From the NCBI GenBank assembly GCA_964586315.1, contig CAZPHE010000004.1:9677-73676 (forward strand): 64,000 nucleotides of DNA. The letters are read 5' to 3'. The DNA is from CAZEER01 sp964586315 (GTDB lineage Bacteria; Fidelibacterota; Marinisomatia; Marinisomatales; UBA1611). Positions 28,077 through 37,715 of this stretch are shown here, in pieces. How positions within the stretch are numbered: the stretch's first letter is position 1; every line of letters starts with the position of its first letter. The notes beneath the pieces were generated by a model that was not told where the DNA came from, searched no databases, and worked only from the letters and a program-made list of their open reading frames with translations. Made by a program: the position numbers and the translations under genes.

Positions 28077-30240
28077 TATCTTGGAATTCTATTGGTAAAG
28101 TAGATAATACACTAGAATGCTTACCAGTTTTAACTAATGGTATTATATCAACAAATTCAATATTTATCTTTGTTTTATCCCCAAGTGTATTTGATATCAT
28201 TAAAATTAATTTTTTAAATAATTTTTCTTCATATCTTAAAGCTTTAACAATTTTAATATCAATTTCACCTGATTTTGTTTGAATAACCTGATATTGTTTA
28301 ACAATAAATTCGTAATCCTTAAACAAATGAGAAAAATAAGTTCCAGGTAGAAATTTACCATTCGCACCAACAATGATAGATTGCACTCTACCTTGTATAT
28401 TACCAATCAAAGGTAAACCACGACCACATTTACAACTTTCATCACCTAATGCTGTTGCTAAATCACCTATCCTATATCTTATCAATGGCATACAATAATT
28501 GTTCAAATCAGTAATAACCACTTCACCAACTTCACCTTTGAGCGCAGTTTTTTTATCTTTTAATATTTCAACAATATAATTTTCTGCAACTATATGGTGC
28601 CCTAAATGATGATCACATTCATATGCAATTCCAGAAAATTCACGACTACCATATTTATCATAGACCTTACAATTTAAACTATCTTCAATGGATTTTCTGG
28701 AATGATCTGGTAACATTTGTGCAGAGGATATAACCGACAGTATTTTATTTGATAGTTTTGTTTTTGAAGAAATATATTTTGCACACAGATTCAGGGCTTC
28801 AGCATAACCATCTATAAGAGTTGGTTTATATTTTGATAATTTTTTTATCATCCTATCTATATTTTCTTTTTTAATTTCAAATACTGGGAAAAATTTTCTT
28901 CTAGTAAAAAAAGCATCAAGATATTCTTTTATAATTTGAATACGGCTTAAACCTAAAGTTTGATGCCATAAACGGGCTTGTTTATCACCAAATTTGTACT
29001 TGGTCATTTCCATACCTCGTAAAGTTGCAGCCCAACGGAATTCTAATTGATGTTTATCAACATAATATGTGAAAGGCTGGCCAGTTGAACCACTTGTTGT
29101 TATTTTTTGAATTTTCTTCTTATCATGATTATCAGACATTAGATCAAAATAAATATTCTTTTTCACATCCTTTTTGCTTAAAAGCGGAAATTTATGGAGA
29201 TCATCTATTGATTGAATATCATCAGGCAATAGCCTTAATGTATCCATTTGTTCTCTATAATATGGTACGTGTTTATATGCGTGTTGTATTAATAATATTA
29301 ATTTTTTATTCTGGAGCTTTTTTATTTCTTTTTTTGGCAACCATTGAGATTGATTAAACTCATTATAATAAGTAGCAACAGAACGACCAATCATCCAATG
29401 ATGTAGAGGCATTAAGAAAATATAAAATCGAAACCACAACCTTCTGAATCCTTTTATTCGATAATAATTCCTCATATTTATCTGAATTGTATCTAATATT
29501 TGTTTTAGAACTGTTTTCTTTCTTGGTGATATTTTATACTCAATTATCGCAAGTAAAATATCATAGAGTACATAAGTAATCAATTTTATTGGTAAATAAG
29601 GTATGAATGAACTACCCAAGTGTCTTGATAAAAATAATGTCTCTACCTCTTTTATCCTATATCCCTTAGAATGCGCTGCTACCATAATTAATGATTGAAA
29701 ATATTTATAATAAAATCTGTGATTCAGTACATCTTCAAAAATTGATTTATTGCAAATTATAAAACCAGATTTATTATCTTTTAGTTTCATTCTAAAAATA
29801 GTATTTAATAAAATGTTTAAGATTATAGACAGATTTTTCCTTGAATCTTTTAATCTTCCAATACTACTTCTGTAACCCTGTACTATATCAGCATTAGAAA
29901 ATTCTAATTCTTTATACAATCGCCCTATAGATTCTGGTTGGTATTGTAAATCTGCATCGATTATACAAATATATTTACCAACGCTATTTTTCATTCCTGT
30001 TCTCCATGCAGCCTCTATACCTTTATTTTCTTTATGATTAATGCCAATTACAGAATCAGGATATAGATTAATCATTTCATTAATTTTTTTCTCTGTTCCA
30101 TCTTTACTACCATCATTTACTAAAATTATTTCTGCTGTAAGGTTAATTTTTTTTATTGTATTTATTAATCTATTAACTAATTCAGATATATTATGTTCTT
30201 CATTATAACATGGTGCAATGATTGATAGTCCTTTATCCAT
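28060..30240 (-). CDS. Fusion of DPM1-like GT2 and CapK/phenylacetate-CoA-ligase-like adenylate-forming enzyme
   Basis: 726 residues in two parts. Residues 1-240 are a GT2 of the polyprenyl-phosphate mannose/glucose synthase type: IIAPCYNEE, VNDGSKDGT (41-49), IDADLQ (94-99), then a positively charged stretch. Residues 290-726 are a CapK/PaaK-like adenylate-forming domain: nucleotide loop TTSGSTGQPF (381-390), YDKYGSREFSG (527-537), RYRIGDLA (588-595) and the hinge region GRVQSII. The link (about 240-290) is basic with aromatic residues. The GT2 half could supply the donor for the two GT-C-like neighbours. The ligase half may acylate or amidate. It starts at ATG, overlaps the SDR gene by 8 bp, and its 3' end overlaps the next gene. 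Confidence 0.88.
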   Translation of the reverse strand: MDKGLSIIAPCYNEEHNISELVNRLINTIKKINLTAEIILVNDGSKDGTEKKINEMINLYPDSVIGINHKENKGIEAAWRTGMKNSVGKYICIIDADLQYQPESIGRLYKELEFSNADIVQGYRSSIGRLKDSRKNLSIILNILLNTIFRMKLKDNKSGFIICNKSIFEDVLNHRFYYKYFQSLIMVAAHSKGYRIKEVETLFLSRHLGSSFIPYLPIKLITYVLYDILLAIIEYKISPRKKTVLKQILDTIQINMRNYYRIKGFRRLWFRFYIFLMPLHHWMIGRSVATYYNEFNQSQWLPKKEIKKLQNKKLILLIQHAYKHVPYYREQMDTLRLLPDDIQSIDDLHKFPLLSKKDVKKNIYFDLMSDNHDKKKIQKITTSGSTGQPFTYYVDKHQLEFRWAATLRGMEMTKYKFGDKQARLWHQTLGLSRIQIIKEYLDAFFTRRKFFPVFEIKKENIDRMIKKLSKYKPTLIDGYAEALNLCAKYISSKTKLSNKILSVISSAQMLPDHSRKSIEDSLNCKVYDKYGSREFSGIAYECDHHLGHHIVAENYIVEILKDKKTALKGEVGEVVITDLNNYCMPLIRYRIGDLATALGDESCKCGRGLPLIGNIQGRVQSIIVGANGKFLPGTYFSHLFKDYEFIVKQYQVIQTKSGEIDIKIVKALRYEEKLFKKLILMISNTLGDKTKINIEFVDIIPLVKTGKHSSVLSTLPIEFQDIENYK

Positions 30241-31192
30241 TTTTTATCCAATCATATGTTCTTTCCAATCCTTCATTTAAATCAACTTTAGGTTTATATT
30301 TCAATAATCTAATAGCTTTATTAACATCACCAACGCGTGTAGTTCCAACAGTCTCATCTTCATCATGAAAAATTGTTTTACCATTAAATTTTGCAATAAT
30401 TTTCATTTTTTCAATTAAATCTTTAATTGTAATACCAATTCCAGAGCCAATATTGAATGTTTGTTTATCAATATTAAGTCTCATAGCAGAAATAGTACCA
30501 TCAACAATATCATCCACATAGGAATAATCAAGCGTTTGTAATCCATCGCCATTTATTATAGGTGGTTCCCCAGAGACCATCCTTTCAAAATTTTTTACTA
30601 TTACTGATTTATACCCCTTTCCAGAATATTGCATCGGGCCATAAACAAAAAAGTACCTTAGTATATTATATTCAATAAAATTACAGTAATGGTTTAAAAT
30701 ATATTCACCTGTTAATTTAGAGATACCATAAATAGTTGTTGGATAAGGACAATGATTTTCATTGAATTTTGGGAATGATAACTTTCCATAAGCATATAGA
30801 CTACTTGAAAATATAACTTTCTTAATTTTTACTCTTATACATACTTCTAATATTTTAACTATTCCTATTATGTTTGTGTTTAAAATATCTAAAGGATTAT
30901 CTTTTGATTGATTATGTTTTTCTGCAGCTAAGTGAAATAAAAATTCAGAACCCCTAAGAACATGCGTTAATTCATCTAGAGATACTTCATTTAAAGATAA
31001 ATTATGAAAACTGATATTATCATTCTTTAAAGGTAAATTTTGTTTGATTCCATAACTACAATTATCAATTATTATTACTTTTGATACACCAAGTGTTAAT
31101 AACTTTTTAACAAGAAATGAGCCAATGAAACCACAACCTCCAGTTACAACTACCTTTTTATCTATAAGATTATTCTTTATTTTAATTTCCAT
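30233..31192 (-). CDS. NAD-dependent epimerase/dehydratase (GalE-like SDR)
   Basis: 319-residue extended SDR: NAD loop TGGCGFIGS near the start, SSSLYAYG with the catalytic Ser, and YGISK as the YxxxK pair, followed by RYFFVYGP and the C-terminal substrate domain. The pattern fits UDP-sugar 4-epimerases, but dehydratase or reductase activity on another nucleotide sugar is possible. It has an ATG start and is followed directly by the GT2-CapK fusion. Confidence 0.85.
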   Translation of the reverse strand: MEIKIKNNLIDKKVVVTGGCGFIGSFLVKKLLTLGVSKVIIIDNCSYGIKQNLPLKNDNISFHNLSLNEVSLDELTHVLRGSEFLFHLAAEKHNQSKDNPLDILNTNIIGIVKILEVCIRVKIKKVIFSSSLYAYGKLSFPKFNENHCPYPTTIYGISKLTGEYILNHYCNFIEYNILRYFFVYGPMQYSGKGYKSVIVKNFERMVSGEPPIINGDGLQTLDYSYVDDIVDGTISAMRLNIDKQTFNIGSGIGITIKDLIEKMKIIAKFNGKTIFHDEDETVGTTRVGDVNKAIRLLKYKPKVDLNEGLERTYDWIKNG

Positions 31193-31215
31193 GTAAAAAA
31201 TATAGACTAATTATA

Positions 31216-32097
31216 TTAAAAAATCCTTCCAAGCCTTCTTAAAGTATAACGAATAGTTGACATATTCTCTTCATCAAAGATGGTTTTAAATGCAGGAACT
31301 TGGTCACCATATTCGAGTGCTTTCCTAGCAAATTCTGCGGCTTTTTTTCTATTACCAATGGCCTTATATCTCCTAGCCATTTGTTCATAAACATGAAATC
31401 TGGCAATATTTTTTCTATTTTGTGAACTAAAGTAGCTTGGATGTCTTTCAATAATTTTTTCAACAATATCTGGACGTAAATGTAAAAACTTATTTCCAAC
31501 ACTATTTAAAACTTGTCTGCGTTTGTAAATCAAATTATTGGTATACACTCCAAGTATATTATTTTCATAAATGCTTAACCAAAAATCCCAATCTGCATTA
31601 ATAAAAAAGCCATCATAAAATCCGCCTAGGTTATAAAATAAAGACTTTTTTATTGGACTTGCAGCATTAAATAGTGGGCTTTTACAAAGATAATCGGGAT
31701 CGTCAACGGGTTTTCTTATCTCTGAATGTCCTTTCGAAAAATATTCACAATTTCCATAGATAAATTCTGCATCGGGATTTTTTTTAATGGCCTCTGTTAT
31801 ATCATTAACTGCATTAACTGGCAGTAGATCATCACCATCGAGCTGACAATACCATTCGGTATCAGATAATTCAATTGCTTTTTGTCTTGTACTATATGGT
31901 CCCTGATTATTTTTAAATATATATTTCTTGAATTTTGGATGATTAAACTTATCAAATATGCGCCTAGTTATTCTGTCTGATCCTCCATCTATAATGATCA
32001 CACCAAACCATTGATCACATTTTTGTTCAAGGACTGATTTAATTGTTTCCGATAAATAAATACCGCTATTAAAAGCAGTAATACCTACTGTGATCAT
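31216..32097 (-). CDS. GT2-family glycosyltransferase with TPR-like tail
   Basis: 293 residues: VGITAFNSGIYL at the start, IIDGGSD at 35-41, metal site QLDGDDLL at 85-92, then NADWDFWLSIYE with the late acidic pair. The last 60 residues read like one helical repeat unit (MARRYKAIGNRKKAAEFARKALE), probably for protein contact. ATG start. First in a run of four consecutive GT-A enzymes. Confidence 0.85.
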   Translation of the reverse strand: MITVGITAFNSGIYLSETIKSVLEQKCDQWFGVIIIDGGSDRITRRIFDKFNHPKFKKYIFKNNQGPYSTRQKAIELSDTEWYCQLDGDDLLPVNAVNDITEAIKKNPDAEFIYGNCEYFSKGHSEIRKPVDDPDYLCKSPLFNAASPIKKSLFYNLGGFYDGFFINADWDFWLSIYENNILGVYTNNLIYKRRQVLNSVGNKFLHLRPDIVEKIIERHPSYFSSQNRKNIARFHVYEQMARRYKAIGNRKKAAEFARKALEYGDQVPAFKTIFDEENMSTIRYTLRRLGRIF

Positions 32098-32175
32098 CGG
32101 TTCATCTATTTTATTTGATTTAGTTTCTATTATAAGTATTAGAATTAAAAAGTGAAGAATTAAGACAATTTCTGG

Positions 32176-33063
32176 TTAAAAATTTTTTATTAGATTCATT
32201 AATCTTCTATAAAGCTTTTTATAAATAATTAAAAAAAAAGAATATTCTGGAAAAATTATTGGCAATTTTCCCAAGTTTCTCATTCTAAACTCTTTCGATT
32301 TTTTTCTTTTAATATTGCTAGAAACAATATGATAATTTGAATCCAATAAATTAAGAGCGTTTTCTCCTGTTATCTTAATATTATGAATTGCATCATTACT
32401 TGATAATAAATCAGCGTGATTTTTATAGGATTTATAGTTGTAACTATGATTTTGGTGTATTGTAAAAACGTTATCAGAAATATCAATTAATGGGATTCTC
32501 TTATTACGAGCTTTCCAAAGTAACCAATTATCCCATCCGATTCGCCCAATTACAAGTTTAGGAATTTTATTAAAGGTACCTTTTTTAAAAATAAAATAAT
32601 CAATACCGGTACAACTATGTTTTTTTGATTTTTCTTTTGCATAAGACCAAAAATTATTTGAGTCATCTGAGTTACTAAAATCGATCAACTCATTAACATT
32701 TAAGTCCCATCTATGACCAACTGCTAAATATTTTCTATTATACATTTTAAGTATTTTAATTGTTTCTAAAAAATTTTTAGGAAATAAAATATCTGAATTA
32801 ACATAACATAATATGTCATTTGTTGAATTTTTCTCCGCGGTTTTAAATAAACCTGGTATAGTTGGGATACCATCTTTGGATGATTCAATCTCTTTTATAT
32901 ATTTTGCACCAATTTTTTTGGCTTCGCTTTCAGCACCTAGAGAATTACCCATAATAATAATTTCTATTTTTTTTGATAACGATCTCCAGTTCAAAAAAGC
33001 ATTTTTTTGAATTTTAGTAAATTCATTAGTAAAATTTTTAGGCGTTGAAAAAATTGTTATCAT
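32176..33063 (-). CDS. Divergent GT-A-type glycosyltransferase
   Basis: 295 residues. It lacks the usual GT2 opening but has a nucleotide-diphospho-sugar layout: FSTPKNF, EIIIMGNS, the DxD-like NSDIL (89-93), GHRWDLN and IGWDNWLLWKA, where the WD pair is a plausible catalytic base region. Its stop/start junction with the upstream GT2 overlaps by one base (TAATG). The C-terminus is basic and aromatic, suggesting membrane contact. Substrate unknown. Confidence 0.68.
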   Translation of the reverse strand: MITIFSTPKNFTNEFTKIQKNAFLNWRSLSKKIEIIIMGNSLGAESEAKKIGAKYIKEIESSKDGIPTIPGLFKTAEKNSTNDILCYVNSDILFPKNFLETIKILKMYNRKYLAVGHRWDLNVNELIDFSNSDDSNNFWSYAKEKSKKHSCTGIDYFIFKKGTFNKIPKLVIGRIGWDNWLLWKARNKRIPLIDISDNVFTIHQNHSYNYKSYKNHADLLSSNDAIHNIKITGENALNLLDSNYHIVSSNIKRKKSKEFRMRNLGKLPIIFPEYSFFLIIYKKLYRRLMNLIKNF

Positions 33064-33974
33064 TATTTTTTAAGCTCTTGAATCAAAACACCTAATATTT
33101 TTTTTGATTTAAAAGTAATCATGAATTCAATTATATCAATAATAAAAATGTAGTATTTTTTTTTATTTAAATTATTTTTACAAATAAATACAAAGTAATT
33201 TTTTAATTTAGAATAGATTCTACTTTTTATATTTTTTTTTTCAAAATTCTCAATATCATCTAAAAGATGTTGATTTTTCTTGTAAATTTTTATCTGTTCA
33301 CGATAATGTACTTCTGGCTTTGAATTGTTTAGACCATTTTTTATCTTTCTATACACAGAATTAATCTCAGAACAATAACCGTATTTAAATTCTTTTGACA
33401 TTCTTATTCTAAAATCCCAATCTTCCCAAATTTTTATTCTTTCATCATATAAACCAATTTTTTTTGCTGATGATTTATAAAACATTTCATTATGAAAGTT
33501 TGCCCCCGATTCTACATTAAAAGATCGAAGAAAATTTTCTTTAAATACTTCGCCTTGAACTGGGAAATCACTTTCTTTAGAGAATACCCCATTTTGATTA
33601 CCATTTTCATCTATAAATAAATGATTAGAATAAACACAACCATAGTTACTACTCTTGAGTTTGGTTAATTCTATTTCAAGTTTTTTTGGGAAAAAATAAT
33701 CATCTGCATCAACAAAAGTAATGATGTTTTCATTGCAATTTTCAATCGCTGTATTTCTTGCTTTGCTAATTCCATAATTTTTTTCATGATATCTAACTTG
33801 AATTTTATTTGGATATCTATTTTTATATCCATTAATAATATCTCTAGAATCATCAGTTGATGCATCATCAATAATTATGATCTCTTCCGGTTGAAGTGTT
33901 TGAGAAAGGACACTATCTATCGCTTTAGATAGAAATTTTGCTTTATTGTAAGAAGTAATATAGACGCTTATCAT
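33063..33974 (-). CDS. GT2-family glycosyltransferase
   Basis: 303-residue GT-A enzyme: SVYITSYNKAKFLSKAI at the start, IDDASTDDS at 35-43, NYGISKARNTAIENC, metal site FVDADDYF at 87-94 and KIWEDWDFRIRM with the late catalytic acid. The tail is very lysine-rich. ATG start. Inverting mechanism expected; sugars unknown. Confidence 0.87.
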   Translation of the reverse strand: MISVYITSYNKAKFLSKAIDSVLSQTLQPEEIIIIDDASTDDSRDIINGYKNRYPNKIQVRYHEKNYGISKARNTAIENCNENIITFVDADDYFFPKKLEIELTKLKSSNYGCVYSNHLFIDENGNQNGVFSKESDFPVQGEVFKENFLRSFNVESGANFHNEMFYKSSAKKIGLYDERIKIWEDWDFRIRMSKEFKYGYCSEINSVYRKIKNGLNNSKPEVHYREQIKIYKKNQHLLDDIENFEKKNIKSRIYSKLKNYFVFICKNNLNKKKYYIFIIDIIEFMITFKSKKILGVLIQELKK

Positions 33975-34040
33975 ATTCTTTATATATTTATGTTACTTTA
34001 ATCAATACATGAACAAAATTTTTTAATATCAACGGATTTA

Positions 34041-35081
34041 TTATAATTTTTTTCCATTATGTTTTAATGGTTTATAATATAATATACATTTAAAAAAAAA
34101 TTTTAAATGTTGAAAATACGATCGATTTGAATTCCTCATAATTGGTGATTTAAAATAAGGCTTTAAAAATTTCGGAGTAAAAATTAGTGGATTATCTATA
34201 ATATTGAACCAATATCCGGAAATTTTTGTAAAATATTCAGGGTTTGGATAGATTTTCTTCTTTTTATTTGCATTAAATAGTTTATCAAGCCAATCTAGCA
34301 TGCTAAAGATTATTTTATGATCTACATGTATAACTTTTTTTTTAAAGTTCATGTGAAGTTTTAGAATATCATCTGATGGGTTCAATCCTAGGGTGTATAG
34401 TTGTTTTAAAATAATCCTTTTTGTATTTCTTTCTATTAATTTTGAATTATTAGTTAAATTTTTTTCATGCTGTCGATATTGACCTAATATATTAGGAAGA
34501 TTTTTAACTTTCAATGTTGTAATAATATCAGTGATTAACTGAAAATCCTCACTACCTTCAACTTTTTTATCCCAGCCAAATTTATCTAACATTGTTTTTC
34601 GATACATTATACATGAATGTATAAAACAATTTTTGAAAAGAGTAATAACTTGCGTTTCTTTTGATGAAAGTGCCAATCCTTTTATTTGTTTTATTGATTT
34701 ACCATTATTATCAATTGTCTCTGCCAGTCCTCCAATTAAACCATATTCTGGATTATTTTCTAAAAATTTATATTGAATTTCTAAACGATTTGGCATAGAA
34801 ATATCATCTGAATCTAGTATAGCAATGTATTCGCCTATGGAAGCATTTAATGCTGTAATCCTTGCATTGAGTGAACCAAGATTTTTTTGATGCTTTATAA
34901 TTTTTATTCTATTATCATTAATTGATTCTAATATACTTAACGTATTATCAGTAGAACCATCGTCTACTATTATTAATTCAAAATTAGTATGAGTTTGATT
35001 TAAAATACTTTTGATTGCATCTGAAACATGATTAGCCCCATTAAACACAATCATATTTACAGATACGAGACTATTTTTCAA
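34041..35081 (-). CDS. GT2-family glycosyltransferase
   Basis: 346-residue GT-A enzyme: VSVNMIVFNGANHVSDAI, IIVDDGSTDNT at 37-47, NLGSLNARITAL, ILDSDD at 88-93, and SEDFQLITDI with the late acidic pair. It starts at TTG. Its 3' region is strongly basic with tyrosine/phenylalanine-rich stretches. It lies just downstream of the SDR-cupin-methyltransferase fusion and may add that unusual sugar, which is inference from position only. Confidence 0.86.
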   Translation of the reverse strand: MKNSLVSVNMIVFNGANHVSDAIKSILNQTHTNFELIIVDDGSTDNTLSILESINDNRIKIIKHQKNLGSLNARITALNASIGEYIAILDSDDISMPNRLEIQYKFLENNPEYGLIGGLAETIDNNGKSIKQIKGLALSSKETQVITLFKNCFIHSCIMYRKTMLDKFGWDKKVEGSEDFQLITDIITTLKVKNLPNILGQYRQHEKNLTNNSKLIERNTKRIILKQLYTLGLNPSDDILKLHMNFKKKVIHVDHKIIFSMLDWLDKLFNANKKKKIYPNPEYFTKISGYWFNIIDNPLIFTPKFLKPYFKSPIMRNSNRSYFQHLKFFFKCILYYKPLKHNGKKL

Positions 35082-35128
35082 CTTCTACTAAACTATAAAA
35101 TTATCGGAAATAAATTTTCTATTCTCAA

Positions 35129-37690
35129 TTACCAGGTCAGTTCTCTAAATGTAATAAACTTTGATCCAGACTCAACCATTTCTTTATTATTATTTTTAAT
35201 TGAATCAAAAAAGTTCCATGCCAAAACTAATATATAATCTGGAGGATTTCTTAATGCAGATTCTTTATTCCGAATTTTAATACCTGTCCCAGGTAAATAA
35301 TAATCATGTTTTAATTCATTATCTTCAATGATATAGTCTAAATGTTCAGCTGTAATATTATAATAATTTAATAGAGTGGTTGCTTTTGCTGGTGAGCCAT
35401 AACCTACTATTAATTTATTTTGTTTTTTTAAATTATTTATCCTGTCTAAAGCAATAGATTTTCTATATTCTATTTTTTTTGAAAATTCTTGATAAAATTT
35501 AAAGTTATTAAGACCATCCCTTTTTTCTTCTGAAATAAACTTCCTAACACTAGAATCAATTTTAAATGTATTTTTATTAGCTATAAAAACTCTAATTGAT
35601 CCACCATGCGTATCAACATGTTCAACTTTGAATATTTTATAGCCTAGGTTACTGAAAAATCTATCAAGAGATAATACTGACCAATAGTTTACATGTTCAT
35701 GATAAATATTATCAAAAGTCAAATCCCTTATCGTATCCAATATATATTGTACCTCTATTATAAAGACACCTTTATCACAAAGTATATCAAATACTCCTAA
35801 AGTAAAATCTACAATATGATCAGTGTGAGCAAAAACATTAAATGCGGTAACCAGATCAGCTTTTCCCTTAGTATCCAATATTTTTTTAGCTATTTCCCTA
35901 TCAAAATATTCATTGAGTGTTTCAATTCCACATTCTCGTGCTATTGCACAGATATTAATTGCTGGCTCAATTCCTAAAACATTTATATTCTTTTCCTTTA
36001 GGGGTGATAAGAATACACCATCATTACTTCCAATATCTATTACAAGAGAATTAGAGTTCAGTGATAACTCATTGATTAATTTATCTGCCAAGGAATTAAA
36101 ATGGTTTCTAAAAGTTTTATTGGTAGATGAAACATAAAGATATTGATCAAACATTTGTTTTGGAGGAACAATAAATGATAATTGTGAATTATAACATTTT
36201 GGGCAATATTTCATTTCAAGAGGGAAAGTATTGACTTTTAAATCTTTATCTTTTGATAGATTGTTTGCTAATGGCGACATTCCTAACGATATTATATTTT
36301 CTAATCTGTTGTTCTCACAAACTCTACAAGAATATTTATAATAACTGATAAATAATTTTTTCAAATTATCATCAACAAGTTCATAAGGAATTGTATGAGT
36401 TATACCAAAATTTTCATGGTCTCTTTCACCCCTAACCAGATTCAAAAAAATTGAATCTTCAATAAATACCATCGTATGTGCAACATTAGGCGGAATGATT
36501 GATAAATCACCTTCGTTAATTATATTTGTATTAATCACTGAATTATATTCAGATAAATCTTTTAAAATACTTATATATTTCCCTTTAATTAATAGACATT
36601 TTTGTTCTTGTATTGGATGATAGTGATTTGCCCTAACTGTTCCTTTTTTAGATTCGATATATCCCACAAGATTTATTGGTTCAGTTAAATTATAATTACT
36701 TATTTTCCCTCTTTCATCAATATATTCATTTTCACCTGATTGAATTAATTCTAATGCATTATTTTGATAATTAAACGACCATTTATCAATCATTTCTTTA
36801 ATAGATTCTTCTAAACAATATTTGAATTGAAAACCTAATTGTAATAGCTTTTTATTAGAAAGTGTATAGCCAGCATTTGGTATTTTTTCATCTGTTTTAA
36901 TAATCTTTAATCTTGGTTGAAACTTTTTACATATCCCAGCAACTTCTTCTATAGTATGATTCTCATTAGAACAATGAAATATTTCTTTATTAGTTTGATT
37001 ACTTTCTGCTAAAAATTTTAGGCACCTTGCAGCATCAAATACTGAGACAAGACTTTTATGTTGTATTCCACCAGCAAAGAGTCTAATTGTTCCATTTTGA
37101 GCTGCAATTTTAGAAAAATGATTAGGCATAATATTTAATCTCATCATATCATTTGAATACCCATAAACTGTTCCCAATCTCACTATAGTATAATTTTTAT
37201 TTGAATTAATTAAATCATCCTCAGTAATTACTTTACCTTTAGAATATGTTAATACTGGTTTAGTAAGCGCATCCTCCTGAATGCCATATTTAACTTTTTC
37301 AAGACCTTCAAAGACAACATGAGTTGAAGGAAAGATAATTTTACTTGTTTTTGGTGCAAGTGAAATGATATTCTTAGATGCATTTTCTCCAACATCTTTA
37401 ATCAACTTATCTTTTGGATTTGAAAGAGCATGCTTTGTCCTAGGAACCTCTGTGATACCTGCAAGATGGTATATGAGATGTACTCCTTTAAAAACTTCCT
37501 TAATTAAACTGTTATCTCTTATATCACCTTCTATATACCTTATCCCCCAATTATTTAATTGTGTGACAGATTTTGAAGCAAAACGATTATCTATAACAAT
37601 TATTTTATTATATCTTGCCTCGCCTGAATAAATTTTGCATAATTCAGTACCTATATAACCAAGCCCTCCAGTAATAATGATTTTTTTCAT
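35129..37690 (-). CDS. Triple fusion: SDR epimerase, cupin and sugar C-methyltransferase
   Basis: 853 residues, three folds in one frame. Residues 1-310: extended SDR with TGGLGYIG (7-14), FPSTHVVFEG and YSKGK (149-153). Residues 315-440: cupin with RANHYHPIQEQ (His356, His358) and PPNVAHT, resembling the cupin half of CapF and sugar keto-isomerases/epimerases. Residues 455-853: a TylC3/NovU-type C-methyltransferase with zinc cysteines C455/C458 and C496/C499, SAM loop IDIGSNDG (551-558), IYHEHVNYWS (662-671) and GYGSPAKATT in the C-terminal domain. Together they could epimerise or isomerise a 4-keto nucleotide sugar and add a methyl branch at C3. ATG start. Confidence 0.88.
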   Translation of the reverse strand: MKKIIITGGLGYIGTELCKIYSGEARYNKIIVIDNRFASKSVTQLNNWGIRYIEGDIRDNSLIKEVFKGVHLIYHLAGITEVPRTKHALSNPKDKLIKDVGENASKNIISLAPKTSKIIFPSTHVVFEGLEKVKYGIQEDALTKPVLTYSKGKVITEDDLINSNKNYTIVRLGTVYGYSNDMMRLNIMPNHFSKIAAQNGTIRLFAGGIQHKSLVSVFDAARCLKFLAESNQTNKEIFHCSNENHTIEEVAGICKKFQPRLKIIKTDEKIPNAGYTLSNKKLLQLGFQFKYCLEESIKEMIDKWSFNYQNNALELIQSGENEYIDERGKISNYNLTEPINLVGYIESKKGTVRANHYHPIQEQKCLLIKGKYISILKDLSEYNSVINTNIINEGDLSIIPPNVAHTMVFIEDSIFLNLVRGERDHENFGITHTIPYELVDDNLKKLFISYYKYSCRVCENNRLENIISLGMSPLANNLSKDKDLKVNTFPLEMKYCPKCYNSQLSFIVPPKQMFDQYLYVSSTNKTFRNHFNSLADKLINELSLNSNSLVIDIGSNDGVFLSPLKEKNINVLGIEPAINICAIARECGIETLNEYFDREIAKKILDTKGKADLVTAFNVFAHTDHIVDFTLGVFDILCDKGVFIIEVQYILDTIRDLTFDNIYHEHVNYWSVLSLDRFFSNLGYKIFKVEHVDTHGGSIRVFIANKNTFKIDSSVRKFISEEKRDGLNNFKFYQEFSKKIEYRKSIALDRINNLKKQNKLIVGYGSPAKATTLLNYYNITAEHLDYIIEDNELKHDYYLPGTGIKIRNKESALRNPPDYILVLAWNFFDSIKNNNKEMVESGSKFITFRELTW

Positions 37691-37715
37691 TGCATACTCA
37701 CTTACAAACCATATA

